Positions 20,296 to 29,930 of a stretch of DNA of 64,000 bases are shown in pieces. The translations under genes and the position numbers were made by a program. This DNA comes from DTPU01 sp963827855 (GTDB lineage Bacteria; Planctomycetota; Phycisphaerae; Sedimentisphaerales; Anaerobacaceae), in assembly GCA_963827855.1 (NCBI GenBank), contig CAWHBY010000004.1, positions 1 through 64,000 of the forward strand, in the 5' to 3' direction. Below the pieces are notes generated by a model, which saw only the letters and a list, made by a program, of their open reading frames with translations, did not search any database and was not told the origin of the DNA. Each line of letters opens with the position of its first letter. The stretch's first letter is position 1.

Positions 20296-21701
20296 GCCCG
20301 CTTACAGCGAACCTCAGGCATCTCTACCAGAGGAAGGGCCTATGGCTCTTCTACACCCTCATACCCCTGATGATGCTGCCCATGGTCCATATGATGGTTT
20401 CTCACGTGAGGAGGACAGGGGACGTGGGCCGTGGCATATTCGCCTATCCATTGCTGATCGCCTTCCTCAGCGGCACTTTCATCGCCAACCACGTCGTCGA
20501 TCTCCTGGCGTGTCCGTTCTCGTTCTGTCTGCCCGATCATCAGAGAGCGGCCAGGCGATTCCTGGTGATCGTAGGGGCAGTCGTGAGTGTGCTATCCGCC
20601 ATGGTCTTCATGGTGTATCCGGGTCAGGACTGGCCAGTGCGGCTGACCGCTGTCGCCGCAGCCGCCTGTGCCACCTTTGCGTGTTTCTGGCTGGCAACTG
20701 TGACGGCCGCACCTCGCACGGTAGGGCGTGGAGTGCCTGGACTGGCGGGGTTGTGGGTCTGGCTGCTCGTGTTAGTAGGCCTGTACTACGATCTTCACAC
20801 TGCGCTGGTCGATGCGATCTTTGCGGGCCGGCTCTCGCTCTTCGCCGCCTGTCTCCTCATTGTGGTCCTGGCCTGGTCGAAATGGGGCAGCAGGGACCTG
20901 GCCAGGCAGTTCTGTGGCATTCTGAGGGCAACGGGCTTCGATATCGGGGATGTGGAGAGGGTCCGGAGGATGTCACAGATGCGGTGGGCTGCCAAGGGGA
21001 CCAGGGTCGGCTTGTTCGAAAGGTCGACCGAGCGGTTCTTTCTCAGCCGCGTGACCGGCCACCATGCACTGGGTGCGGCCCGGGTCGTATGGGGCGGCCT
21101 CTATGCGACCTTCGGTGGCATCGGCACGACTGGACCAGGCCGCATCCTCATCGGCGCACTCATCATGGCCCTCTATTTCGGCTATCTGGGAAGCCAGATG
21201 TCCTGGTTCGTGTTTGTGTTCATCTCGATCATGGCTGGCTGGTGGATGCAACATCCCGTCTACTCTGTCATGTCCGTTCCGCAGGGGCGGCGGGAGAGAT
21301 TTCTGGTCGGGATAGGCGCGTCCCTCATGGGTTGTGTGATCGCTGCCTGTGTGCTCGGCGTTGGACTCCTGATCACCTGCCTGGCGGTCCCTATTGCCCC
21401 TCCCATCCCGGTCAAGAGTGCGGTCATCCAGTTCCAGGTCATGCAGCCGTGGGGACTCTGGGTGCCCTGGGCGATCCTACCTACAGTGCAGGTGATCAGG
21501 CTGATCTGGCCCAGGAGATGGTGGATCGGCATGATCGTGTGCCTTGCCTTCGCGCCGATCGTCAGCATCACCGCCGGAAGTCCCGATCTGCTGCATCTGT
21601 GGACCCTCCCCGTGATCGCGGGGATGATTATCGCCAGTTGGTGCGTGTTCGTCGCGGTCCTTCGCTGGGTCTGCTTCAGGCGAGATCTGGTCATCCAGTG
21701 A
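20292..21701 (+). CDS. ABC transporter permease-like integral membrane protein
   Basis: A 469-residue protein with about ten hydrophobic segments (approximately residues 19-38, 52-68, 88-108, 120-136, 150-168, 175-195, 290-325, 345-375 and 420-460). A soluble cytoplasmic stretch lies in the middle (about 200-285). No sequence motif beyond the membrane pattern is recognised; the assignment rests on overlap with the ATPase gene. It is probably the membrane half of the YtrA-regulated exporter. Confidence 0.65.
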   Translation: MSPLTANLRHLYQRKGLWLFYTLIPLMMLPMVHMMVSHVRRTGDVGRGIFAYPLLIAFLSGTFIANHVVDLLACPFSFCLPDHQRAARRFLVIVGAVVSVLSAMVFMVYPGQDWPVRLTAVAAAACATFACFWLATVTAAPRTVGRGVPGLAGLWVWLLVLVGLYYDLHTALVDAIFAGRLSLFAACLLIVVLAWSKWGSRDLARQFCGILRATGFDIGDVERVRRMSQMRWAAKGTRVGLFERSTERFFLSRVTGHHALGAARVVWGGLYATFGGIGTTGPGRILIGALIMALYFGYLGSQMSWFVFVFISIMAGWWMQHPVYSVMSVPQGRRERFLVGIGASLMGCVIAACVLGVGLLITCLAVPIAPPIPVKSAVIQFQVMQPWGLWVPWAILPTVQVIRLIWPRRWWIGMIVCLAFAPIVSITAGSPDLLHLWTLPVIAGMIIASWCVFVAVLRWVCFRRDLVIQ

Positions 21702-21744
21702 GGTGGTTGATTATTCGGGGCTGGCTGTGGATAATGGCCGGCCT

Positions 21745-23037
21745 ATGGCAACGAGACCACGCAACAACCAGTCGGCGCAGGCCTTTCAGCGGGCGTGCAG
21801 GCACATTCCAGGCGGCGTCAATTCGCCGGTCAGGGCGTTTGGCGGGGTGGACGTCAAACCCGTGTTCATCTCGCACGGCCAGGGCTCCAAGGTCTTCGAC
21901 GTTGACGGCAACTCGTACGTCGACTACGTGGGCTCGTGGGGGCCGCTCATCCTGGGCCATGCCCACCCTGCAGTGGTAGAGGCCGTGTGCAAAGCAGCTC
22001 GGAGTGGCACCAGCTTTGGCGCACCCACGATCGCTGAGGTCGAGCTTGCAGAGCGGATCGTGGAGGTCTTTCCCTCCATCCAGAAGGTCAGGCTCGTCAG
22101 CAGCGGCACAGAGGCAGTGATGACCGCGGTCCGGCTGGCGAGGGGCTTCACAGGCAGGGACCTGATCCTCAAGATGGCAGGTTGTTACCATGGCCACAGT
22201 GACAGCCTTCTGGTGGCCGCAGGGTCAGGGCTCGCAGAGTTTGGCACGCCCTCGAGCGCAGGCGTGCCTGCGGCCCTGGCTGCCTTGACCGGCGTCGTTC
22301 CGTACAATGACCTGGATGCAGTCTCCCAGGTGTTCAAAGGTCACGGCGACAAGGTGGCTGCAGTCCTCGTCGAGCCTGTGGCTGCCAACATGGGGGTAGT
22401 GCCGCCCGCTACGGGGTACCTGGAGGGACTCCGCCGACTGTGCGACGACTATGGTGCAGTCCTGGTCTTCGATGAGGTCATTACAGGCCTTCGCGTGGCC
22501 CTGGGCGGCGCTCAACAGCTCTACGGCGTGAAGGCGGATCTGACGTGCCTGGGCAAGATCGTGGGAGGCGGGCTTCCCTGCGCAGCAGTAGGCGGCAAGG
22601 CCGAGATCATGGACAGGCTCGCGCCTACAGGGCCCGTCTACCAGGCGGGGACACTCAGCGGCAATCCGCTGGCGACTGCCGCCGCCAACGTCATGATCGA
22701 CTTGCTGAGAGAGGGCGACGTATACGGGCGGTTGGACCATCTGGGTGCGACGCTGGAAGGGGGGCTTCGCCAGGTGGCGGCCAAGGCAGGCGTGCCGGTC
22801 ACGATCAATCGCGTAGGCTCCATCCTGAGCTGCTTCTTCACGGACAGGCCCGTGCGGAACTTCGACGAGGTCAGGACCACGGACGTGCCCCGTTTCAAGC
22901 GGTTCTTCGCGTCCATGCTGGGTAGGGGGATCTATCTTGCGCCCAGTGCATTCGAGGCGATGTTCGTGTCCCTTGCACACAGCGAGCAGGACCTTGAGGC
23001 GACGATCACAGCAGCAGAGCAGGCTCTGCTGTTGTAG
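21745..23037 (+). CDS. hemL: Glutamate-1-semialdehyde 2,1-aminomutase
   Basis: PLP enzyme converting glutamate-1-semialdehyde to 5-aminolevulinate in the C5 haem pathway. The 430-residue length is normal. Family signatures are HIPGGVNSPVRAF at the N-terminus, VSSGTEAVMTAVRLARGFTGR, FDEVITGLRVALGGAQ, and the PLP lysine in CLGKIVGGGLPCAAVGG, followed by YQAGTLSGNPLATAA. The ATG at 21,745 gives the usual N-terminus; an in-frame GTG at 21,703 would add 14 unrelated residues. It follows the permease by 43 bp, so it may share the exporter transcript. Confidence 0.93.
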   Translation: MATRPRNNQSAQAFQRACRHIPGGVNSPVRAFGGVDVKPVFISHGQGSKVFDVDGNSYVDYVGSWGPLILGHAHPAVVEAVCKAARSGTSFGAPTIAEVELAERIVEVFPSIQKVRLVSSGTEAVMTAVRLARGFTGRDLILKMAGCYHGHSDSLLVAAGSGLAEFGTPSSAGVPAALAALTGVVPYNDLDAVSQVFKGHGDKVAAVLVEPVAANMGVVPPATGYLEGLRRLCDDYGAVLVFDEVITGLRVALGGAQQLYGVKADLTCLGKIVGGGLPCAAVGGKAEIMDRLAPTGPVYQAGTLSGNPLATAAANVMIDLLREGDVYGRLDHLGATLEGGLRQVAAKAGVPVTINRVGSILSCFFTDRPVRNFDEVRTTDVPRFKRFFASMLGRGIYLAPSAFEAMFVSLAHSEQDLEATITAAEQALLL

Positions 23038-23177
23038 CTATTGGCTTTTAGCCTTTAGCGATTGGCCGGAGGTGGATCAGGGCCGCTGATCTGCGGAGGC
23101 GAGCTGTTGTCTTCCGGCTAACAGCCAAGAGCTAATGGCTGACAGCTAGCCGGAGGCTCCGCCTCCGGCTATTTCCC
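23038..23177. repeat. Heptamer arrays and terminator-like hairpin
   Basis: Two arrays of degenerate 7-mers (TTAGCNN words at 23,041-23,070; GGCTAAC, AGCCAAG, AGCTAAT, GGCTGAC at 23,116-23,143) face each other. A perfect 10-bp hairpin AGCCGGAGGC-TCC-GCCTCCGGCT follows (23,148-23,170). It lies downstream of hemL and may end its transcript. Confidence 0.7.
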
Positions 23178-23206
23178 TTGACTTCGATGATGCGAGAGAG
23201 CATCAT
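23178..23206 (+). promoter_or_regulatory. Putative promoter with overlapping inverted repeat, subtilase gene
   Basis: TTGACT (23,178-23,183), a 17-bp spacer and CATCAT (23,201-23,206). ATGATGC (23,187-23,193) and GCATCAT (23,200-23,206) form a perfect 7-bp inverted repeat across the spacer and -10, so a regulator could bind here. The -10 is weak. Confidence 0.4.
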
Positions 23207-23262
23207 AAGGCTAGGTCCTAAAGCTGGTTGGAGCGATGGTCATGACGAAGGGAGGGTCGGCC

Positions 23263-26200
23263 ATGTCGGGTACCCCGCGAGGTCGGGCAACGGGTATTCT
23301 AGTCTCATCTGCGTTCATCTGGTCGTTCTCGATTGTTGCGGGCCCCTGCCTGTTTCCGGCTATGCAGCAGGCTAGCGGTTTCGACGGCGGTTCTGGCGGG
23401 TCGTCTCACTCAACCGTGCCCTACCTGCCTGGCGAGGTGATCGTCAAGCTCAGAGACGGCTCCTCCAGTGTCAGGCCGATGTCCGAGCAGGCACAGCAGT
23501 CCCTCCTGGCTGGCCTTCGGTCCAGGCATGGACTGGGCCGGATCCTGGATGGAGCAGGGAAGGCCCAGGGGCGGGTGTATCGGGTCCAGACCGAGCGGGA
23601 CGTGAAGACCGTATGCACGGAGCTCGGCAGCGATCCCGAGGTGGAATACGCCCAGCCCAATTACCGGTATCACCCTTTTGCCGTGCCGAATGACCCGCTG
23701 TTTGCGGATCAGTATGCCCATCAGCTCGCCCAGATGCCCGAGGCCTGGGACATCACCACAGGCAGCCCCAAGGTCATCGTGGCGGTGATCGGCACTGGAG
23801 TGGACGTCAACCATCCGGATCTCAAGGACAACATCTGGACCCAGACGGCCGAGGTTCGCGGAAACCGGAAGGACGACGATGGGAACGGGTACGTCGATGA
23901 CGTGCAGGGCTGGGATTTTGGTGGGTCAGACGCAGACGTCTATCCCACGGGATCGGACTACTATGCAGACCATGAGACCATGGTATCAGGGATCATTGCA
24001 GCACGCGGCAACAACGGAGTCGGATCGTGCGGCGTGACCTGGTCCTGCAAGATCATGCCCCTGAGGGTGAGTGATGACTTCACCTCGGCCGAGGTCGCTG
24101 GCGCACTCCGCTATGCGGCCGACAACGGCGCACAGGTAGTCAACATGAGCTTTGGGGCCGATGTGTTTGGCCCCGAGGGAGACCCGCTCGTGAAGGAGGC
24201 TATCGACTACGCCTCTGGCAAGGGCGTGCTGCTCGTGGCTGCGGCAGGGAACGACGACACGGACAGGCCCAACTACCCGGCCGCGTACTACAACGTGCTC
24301 GCGGTCGCGGCGACCGACGGGGAGGACATGAGGGCCCGTTGGCAGGATGGTGCTGCAGGCAGCAGCTTCGGTCTGTGGGTGGACCTGGCAGCCCCCGGCA
24401 CGGAGATGGCCACCTGCTCGCTGGACGGCACCTATTCGGCAGTAGACGGAACCTCGTTTTCCTCGCCCTACGTGGCGGGCGTGGCGGCCTTGTTGCTGTC
24501 ACAGCGGCCCGACCTGTCCGCCATGCTGGTCCGGGCCATCCTCGAGAACACCTCCGATCCCACAGACTACAGCTCCATGGACCCGAACCTGGGCTACCTG
24601 GGCACGGGCCGGGTGAACGGCTACAGGGCCTTGCAGGGTATCGACACTCGATACCCCCTGGGCGAGATTGTCGAGCCCGGGCCTAGGCAGGAGTTCTCGA
24701 CCGACGCAAACCAGATCCCGATCGTGGTGTTTGTGAGCGGAGAGGCCTACCGCCTGGAGTTCAAGGGCTACGGCCAGGACGCATGGACGTTGGTGCAGCA
24801 GACCCCTGCAGGGTCGCAGGACGCGGCCGATGGACTCGTCCATCTGTCGATGCCCAACCCGGGTGTGGGGTCCTATGTCCTTCGCCTCACCGTCACGGTC
24901 AGTGGCAGGTCGCACGTGGATCAGGGGACCTTCGGTGTCCCTCCGGGGACCGTGCGAAGAGGCTGGCCTGCCTCCCTGAGCGGCGACGAGCTGACGTACT
25001 TCCTGTTCTACTCCAGTCCTTTGTGCCTGGATGTGGACGGCGACGGCCGCCCGGAGGTGATCCAACCGGCCATCTGGGAGTCGGTGACCGACTACGGCAA
25101 CCGCACGTACGTCTGGAACCAGGATGGCAGCTCCGTGGGACAGTGGCCCCAGACGCTCGACGGCTACTCCTCGCCCCTGACCAGCGTGGTGGGCGACATC
25201 GACGGGGACGCGGACCTGGAGGTCGTGACCGTCACCAACGGAGGCGCCGTTTATGCGTGGCATGCCGAGGATGGCCGTCCGGTCTCTGGGAATTGGCCCC
25301 GACTGCTGGGCTATTGGGATACGCAGGTCCTGTCCAGTCCAGTCCTGGCAGACCTGGACCGCGACGGGAAGAGCGAGGTCCTGGTGGCCATTCTGGGCAC
25401 CTTCAACTCGCTCAATGCGATTCGCGGGGATGGCAGTCTGATGTGGGAGAGGATCCACGAGGTCCACGGTCCCATCAGCGTGGCCGACATGGATCACGAT
25501 GGCCAGTTGGAGATCGCATTGTGCGGATACGGCGCTGCCACGTCCAACATCTATACCTACGTCCTGGACCACCAGGGCCAACAGATCAAGCGGTGGAAGG
25601 GCGGCAGCGACATGGGCACGGTCATCGCCGACCTGGACGGCGATGACAAGGCCGAGGTCGTGTTCTGTGCTGAAGACAGCGTCAAGGCCGTGCGGCTCGA
25701 TGGCAGCACCCTGTGGACGACCAAGGCGCCGGGTGAATTCAGCGGCTCCGGCGCGATCAGCGTGGCGGACCTGGACGGCGATGGCAGGAAGGAGGTCTTT
25801 GTCTCGACGCTGGTGGACAGCGACAGCTTTGAATACACCCTCGTGTACGCCTTTGACGCCAAGGGCCGGCCCCTCAGCCAGGCGGGATTCCCCAAGAAGG
25901 TCGTGGGCTCCGCCCTGGAAAGCGAGCCCCTGGTCGGAGATCTGGATGGTGACGGCGGCAAGGAGTTGCTGGTGGGCGCTGCAGGCGCCTCGCTGATGGC
26001 CTGGCGACCTGACGGCGGGATGGTCGCGGGCTTCCCGAGGTTCGGCGTCGCCGCCTCAGACTTTGTGACACCCACCCTGGCAGACCAGGATGGGGATGGC
26101 CTTGTGGAGATCCTGTTGGGCGGGGAAGACTACCAGTTCCACGTCATCGACCTGCCCGGCCTGTACAACGCCGACACGATGGACTGGGCCATGTTCAGGC

Positions 26201-27009
26201 ATGACCCCCAGGGCTCGGGGTGGGCATCCAGGCCCGCCAGACTGAATCCTGCCTCCATACCTAAGGAGGTCAGGCCCGGCCAACGGATCGAGGCCAAGCT
26301 GACCGCCATCAACCCGGACGGCCTGTCTGTCCGGTTCTATGCGGGCGGCCTGCCTGAAGGCGCATGGTTTGATGGCCAGACCGGTATTCTGGTCTGGAAG
26401 CCGACTGCAGACCAGGTCCTCAATACGTATGTCCTGCGGATGATGGTCACTGATGGGGTCCGCCAAGACGTGGCTGCGGTCTCTGTCACCGTGGTACCTG
26501 ACGCGATCTACTATGCGAGCATGGACACTGACCCTGGATGGACCCTGGATGAGGGCTGGGCCTGGGGCAGGCCTGCAGGAAAGGGCTCGTGGAAGGGCGA
26601 CCCGAACTCCGGCCACACAGGCACCGGCGTCCTCGGCTACAACCTGAATGGCGACTATTCCAATTCCCTGGGACAGACCCGCTATGCGACCACGGGCGAT
26701 ATCGACTGCACAGCGTACGGAGACATCCGGCTGGGCTTTTGGCGATGGCTGGGTGTGGAATCCCCCTATGACAAGGCCTGCGTGCAGGTCTCCAATGATG
26801 GCGTCCATTGGACGGACCTGTGGACGACCGGTCATGCCCGGGTGTCGGACAGCAGTTGGCAATTCGTCGAGTACCCCGTGCCCGCAGATGTCGTTGACGG
26901 ACAGCCCAAGGTCTTGTTCCGCTGGGGCATCGGCCCGACGGACGACTCAGTGACCTACCCGGGGTGGAATATCGACGACGTGCTGGTGGTAGGGGAGAAG
27001 AGCCAGTAG
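23263..27009 (+). CDS. Secreted S8 subtilase-like protein with FG-GAP propeller and C-terminal sandwich domain
   Basis: A secreted protein of about 1,248 residues. The ATG at 23,263 is preferred because GGAGG sits 7 nt upstream and a signal sequence follows. Order: propeptide (LPGEVIVKLRDG); subtilase domain with DHETMVSGIIAA (His) and DGTSFSSPYVAGVAALL (Ser); at least seven FG-GAP/VCBS calcium-type repeats such as SVADLDGDGRKEVFVS (about 25,020-26,150); a putative Ig domain (WKPTADQ); and a C-terminal jelly-roll region ending PGWNIDDVLVVG. The catalytic Asp motif, normally DTG or DSG, reads VAVIGTGVDVNHPD (GGC codon), so the Asp is Gly. It is either inactive or carries a one-base error. The His motif is also unusual (HETMVSG, not HGTHVAG). 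Confidence 0.85.
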   Translation: MSGTPRGRATGILVSSAFIWSFSIVAGPCLFPAMQQASGFDGGSGGSSHSTVPYLPGEVIVKLRDGSSSVRPMSEQAQQSLLAGLRSRHGLGRILDGAGKAQGRVYRVQTERDVKTVCTELGSDPEVEYAQPNYRYHPFAVPNDPLFADQYAHQLAQMPEAWDITTGSPKVIVAVIGTGVDVNHPDLKDNIWTQTAEVRGNRKDDDGNGYVDDVQGWDFGGSDADVYPTGSDYYADHETMVSGIIAARGNNGVGSCGVTWSCKIMPLRVSDDFTSAEVAGALRYAADNGAQVVNMSFGADVFGPEGDPLVKEAIDYASGKGVLLVAAAGNDDTDRPNYPAAYYNVLAVAATDGEDMRARWQDGAAGSSFGLWVDLAAPGTEMATCSLDGTYSAVDGTSFSSPYVAGVAALLLSQRPDLSAMLVRAILENTSDPTDYSSMDPNLGYLGTGRVNGYRALQGIDTRYPLGEIVEPGPRQEFSTDANQIPIVVFVSGEAYRLEFKGYGQDAWTLVQQTPAGSQDAADGLVHLSMPNPGVGSYVLRLTVTVSGRSHVDQGTFGVPPGTVRRGWPASLSGDELTYFLFYSSPLCLDVDGDGRPEVIQPAIWESVTDYGNRTYVWNQDGSSVGQWPQTLDGYSSPLTSVVGDIDGDADLEVVTVTNGGAVYAWHAEDGRPVSGNWPRLLGYWDTQVLSSPVLADLDRDGKSEVLVAILGTFNSLNAIRGDGSLMWERIHEVHGPISVADMDHDGQLEIALCGYGAATSNIYTYVLDHQGQQIKRWKGGSDMGTVIADLDGDDKAEVVFCAEDSVKAVRLDGSTLWTTKAPGEFSGSGAISVADLDGDGRKEVFVSTLVDSDSFEYTLVYAFDAKGRPLSQAGFPKKVVGSALESEPLVGDLDGDGGKELLVGAAGASLMAWRPDGGMVAGFPRFGVAASDFVTPTLADQDGDGLVEILLGGEDYQFHVIDLPGLYNADTMDWAMFRHDPQGSGWASRPARLNPASIPKEVRPGQRIEAKLTAINPDGLSVRFYAGGLPEGAWFDGQTGILVWKPTADQVLNTYVLRMMVTDGVRQDVAAVSVTVVPDAIYYASMDTDPGWTLDEGWAWGRPAGKGSWKGDPNSGHTGTGVLGYNLNGDYSNSLGQTRYATTGDIDCTAYGDIRLGFWRWLGVESPYDKACVQVSNDGVHWTDLWTTGHARVSDSSWQFVEYPVPADVVDGQPKVLFRWGIGPTDDSVTYPGWNIDDVLVVGEKSQ

Positions 27010-27291
27010 GCAGGGGCGGATTTCTGGGGACGGGCGTTAGCCGGAGAACGGCGCTGCTCGGAAGTGGCTTCATCGAAACGGCGAATCGGCGAATGGGCGA
27101 ACCGGCGAGACAGAAGAAGCGGGGACCAGGGGCGGGGAGAACTCGGGCAGTCCGCAGGGTGGGCTGTCAGCAGGAGGTTCTCCTTGCCAAGTTTCCGGCT
27201 GAAAGCTGATAGCCGATAGCTTGCTCCCCGTGGATCTCCTCTACGAATGTGTTTCGGATTTTGCGATCCGAGCGTAGAATCTGCGATTCAT
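27010..27291. repeat. Intergenic octamer and heptamer arrays
   Basis: No gene. An octamer array (CGAATCGG, CGAATGGG, CGAACCGG) covers 27,075-27,112. A heptamer array (CCGGCTG, AAAGCTG, ATAGCCG, ATAGCTT) covers 27,195-27,222. No clear promoter for the next gene was found. Confidence 0.65.
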
Positions 27292-28224
27292 ATGATGGGT
27301 CCCGATCCAAGACATGTCTCGCGCCCACGGCTGATCACCAGCCTGGGGATGGGGATTGCGGCCATCTCGTGTGGGGCGGTCTTCGTTCGTTGTGCACAAG
27401 GACAAGGGATGCCGGCCCTGTCGATCGCCGCATGGCGGCTGGTCTTTGCGTGCAGCGTTCTGCTGCCATGGGCTGCTCTTCGCTACAGAGGTGAGATCCT
27501 TGCCATCCCACGTCGGGAGCTGGGTCTGCTGGCCGTCTCGGGCGTGTTCCTCGGCCTGCACTTTGCGACGTGGATCGCCTCGCTGGACTACACCTCAATC
27601 GCAAGCTCGGTGGTCTTGGTGTCGCTGGGGCCTGTGTTTGTGGCCCTGGGTGCGTGGCTGCTGCTTGGAGAGCGGCCTGGCAGGGGCACGATCCTGGGCC
27701 TAGCCCTGGCGACCTGCGGCAGCATCTGGATAGGCTGGGGCGATTTGAACGGCGGACATAGCCGCCTGCTGGGCGATGCCCTGGCCCTGGCAGGTGCTGC
27801 CTTCGTGGCGGGCTACCTCATGATCGGCAGAAAGGCCCGGGGCCACCTGTCCCTGACTGCCTACATTGCGGTAGTGTACGGCGTGGCCATGGTGACACTG
27901 CTGGTCCTGGCCTTTCTCTGGGGCAGGCCCATGATCGGCTTTGATGCAAAGGCCTACATGTGGGCCGCCGCCCTGGGTCTGGTTCCCCAACTGATCGGCC
28001 ACTCGACCCTGAACTGGGCCTTGCGGTATCTCTCAGCCACCATGGTTGCCATCGTGACCCTGGCAGAACCCATCGGATCCAGCGTGCTCGCCTGTATCCT
28101 GCTGCACGAGGCAGTCTCGCCTTCAACGGCCCTGGGTGGTGTGTTCGTCCTGACCGGCATTGTGCTTGCCTCGCGGGCGGAGCAGCAGGGAGGAAAGCGA
28201 GAGGGTGAGAAGGTAAGAAGGTAG
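27292..28224 (+). CDS. EamA/DMT family transporter
   Basis: A 310-residue inner-membrane protein with ten hydrophobic helices in two EamA repeats. The first half carries AAWRLVFACSVLLPWAAL and GLHFATWIASLDYTSIASSV. The second carries VPQLIGHSTLNWALRYLSATMVAIVTLAEPIGSS, typical of drug/metabolite or amino-acid exporters. The ATG at 27,292 or 27,295 is preferred; the frame is open upstream to 27,247 but adds only non-conserved residues. The last residues (GGKREGEKVRR) are encoded by the beginning of a GAAGGTAA-type intergenic array, so the tail has been extended by repeat DNA. The substrate is unknown. Confidence 0.85.
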   Translation: MMGPDPRHVSRPRLITSLGMGIAAISCGAVFVRCAQGQGMPALSIAAWRLVFACSVLLPWAALRYRGEILAIPRRELGLLAVSGVFLGLHFATWIASLDYTSIASSVVLVSLGPVFVALGAWLLLGERPGRGTILGLALATCGSIWIGWGDLNGGHSRLLGDALALAGAAFVAGYLMIGRKARGHLSLTAYIAVVYGVAMVTLLVLAFLWGRPMIGFDAKAYMWAAALGLVPQLIGHSTLNWALRYLSATMVAIVTLAEPIGSSVLACILLHEAVSPSTALGGVFVLTGIVLASRAEQQGGKREGEKVRR

Positions 28225-28385
28225 GGTGCCGGCGTGTTTGCCACCTGCTGCCGACCTGGCTGACTGACCTACCTTACGACTGCTATCTTCCGTCACCCTC
28301 GCCGTCTTGCCGTCCCGGCACGTACCCTATCCGATTCTGCCATCCTCACCCCTTCTTACCTTCTTGCTTTCTTGCCTTCCCACCC
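28198..28385. repeat. Facing octamer arrays between convergent genes
   Basis: GAGAAGGT and AAGAAGGT words (28,198-28,225, overlapping the transporter stop) face CCTTCTTA and CCTTCTTG words (28,345-28,382). They form a long imperfect inverted repeat between convergent genes that could act as a bidirectional terminator. Confidence 0.6.
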
Positions 28386-28404
28386 TAGCCATCCTCCCAT
28401 TCGA

Positions 28405-29898
28405 TCATGGCGATCCCAGCAGCCGAATCGTCCCAAGTCGATACCGCCGCTGTCCGTCGCAGTCGGCCAGGGGCAGGGCGATGACCGGTGTGCCGTCGCG
28501 AAGCCCGACCGAAACGAACGCCTCGTAGTCACCCGGCTGCGTGGGCGGGGCGTGGTTGCCGCGAGGGTCCAGGTGGCGAAAGGCGGCCGTGAAACGGGAC
28601 TGGACCTGTTGGGTGGGCGGCTCTCCTGGAGGGCCGGGCCGGAGGGCTCGTACGTCAAAGTCCTCGTCCACGTTGACGGATACGATGCCTCCCTTGGCGT
28701 CCTTGAGGGTGAGGGCCCAGAAGCCTCCGGGATAGCAGGGCGCCACGCCGGCGTTGGCCCAGGCAGTTCGGACGTCGAAGGCCTCACCCAGCCTGACCTG
28801 GCCGGGCCAGGATACCTCGCGGAGCTGGAGCCGGTAGCCCATGCGGCGGTTGATCTGGTCTATGGTCTGGCGGTTTTCGTTGAGTTCCTCTCGGGGCCAC
28901 CAGTGTATGGACATGTAGCTGGCGTGGTAGTCCTCGACGGATTTGGCCAGCAGCTCGCCGCTCCACGCGCCTCGCTTCTTGGAGCTGCCGTAGTGCTCGT
29001 GTTCGAGGATCACCGGCAGGCTCGGCCAGAACGCCTGGGCCATTTCGGCGTGGTACCATGATTGCGGAGGCGGCTCGACCAGGATGCTGTCGTCGCGCAG
29101 GGTGACGCCTCTTGAGATCGCGTAGTCCATGGCAGGGAAGTGCCGGCCTGGCGTGCTGGACCCGGCCACGTCGTCGCTGATGCAGAGCAGGGTGTGCTTG
29201 AAGTGCTTGACGTGGAGGTCGATGTGCCGCTTGACCACCTCGAGGGTCTGGGCCTCGTTGAGCCGGCTGCTGAACCCCGTGTGTCCCTCGCCCCACATGC
29301 CGAAGGAGCCGATGTCGATGAACGCCACGTTCGGATTGCCGTCATAGCGAGCCGCAAGCCTGGCAAGAAAGTGATCCAGCTTGTCCAGAAAGACCGGGTC
29401 GAGGTAGTCGGGGTCCCAGAGCGGTCCGCCGGGCATTGGGCCCTTGCCAAACTCGAAGTCCAGGCCCTTGGCCCCTGCATCCTGCACCCACTTGGGCGTT
29501 GCATAGCGCAGCCAGCTCTCAGAGCAACTGACCCGGATGGCGATCCGCTTTCCCTTGGCGATCCACCGCTGGCTGGGCGTGTCGAACAGGGACCAGTTGA
29601 ACTGGCCTTCGTTGGGCTCAAGGAACGACCAGGGTACGCGCAGGTAGATCGTGGAGAGGCCGGGCCAATCCTCCAGCGTGTCAGAGGGTTCGAGCTTGGA
29701 GCCGTAGTTCTCGATCAGGTTGGAGTAGAAGTGCAGCGTCCAGCCCATGCCCGGATTGACCAGGGCCTCGCCAGAGTCCTGCGGCTTCACTGTGACGACG
29801 CCATCCTGCCCGACCGCAGCGCAGCACAGCAGAATCGCGGCAGCTACTGCATGTCTGCAACGCACTTCGCCGCTTCGCCCATTCGCCGTTTCGCCCAT
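28405..29898 (-). CDS. DUF4832 domain glycoside-hydrolase-like secreted protein
   Basis: A protein of about 497 residues. A signal peptide (CRHAVAAAILLCCAAVG) is followed by NPGMGWTLHFYSN, a GH42-like TIM barrel (TIYLRVPWSFLEPNEGQFNW, FIDIGSFGMWGEGHTG) and a C-terminal DUF4832 region (VRTAWANAGVAPCYPGGFWALTLKD). GMWGEGH could hold a catalytic Glu, but the activity is unproven. The ATG at 29,898 lies inside an octamer repeat, so the first 11 residues are repeat-derived; a GTG at 29,865 just before the signal sequence is an alternative start. It is 32 bp downstream of the GH127-cyclophilin gene and likely in the same transcript. Confidence 0.75.
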   Translation of the reverse strand: MGETANGRSGEVRCRHAVAAAILLCCAAVGQDGVVTVKPQDSGEALVNPGMGWTLHFYSNLIENYGSKLEPSDTLEDWPGLSTIYLRVPWSFLEPNEGQFNWSLFDTPSQRWIAKGKRIAIRVSCSESWLRYATPKWVQDAGAKGLDFEFGKGPMPGGPLWDPDYLDPVFLDKLDHFLARLAARYDGNPNVAFIDIGSFGMWGEGHTGFSSRLNEAQTLEVVKRHIDLHVKHFKHTLLCISDDVAGSSTPGRHFPAMDYAISRGVTLRDDSILVEPPPQSWYHAEMAQAFWPSLPVILEHEHYGSSKKRGAWSGELLAKSVEDYHASYMSIHWWPREELNENRQTIDQINRRMGYRLQLREVSWPGQVRLGEAFDVRTAWANAGVAPCYPGGFWALTLKDAKGGIVSVNVDEDFDVRALRPGPPGEPPTQQVQSRFTAAFRHLDPRGNHAPPTQPGDYEAFVSVGLRDGTPVIALPLADCDGQRRYRLGTIRLLGSP

Positions 29899-29930
29899 TC
29901 GAAAACGCCTCCCAGCAGCCGCCCCAGTCG

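Noticed and set aside
20207..21979. 590-codon plus-strand frame spanning the permease and hemL start
   Set aside because: Off-frame reading of the permease gene; the true frame has the membrane helices and the 4-nt overlap with the ATPase.
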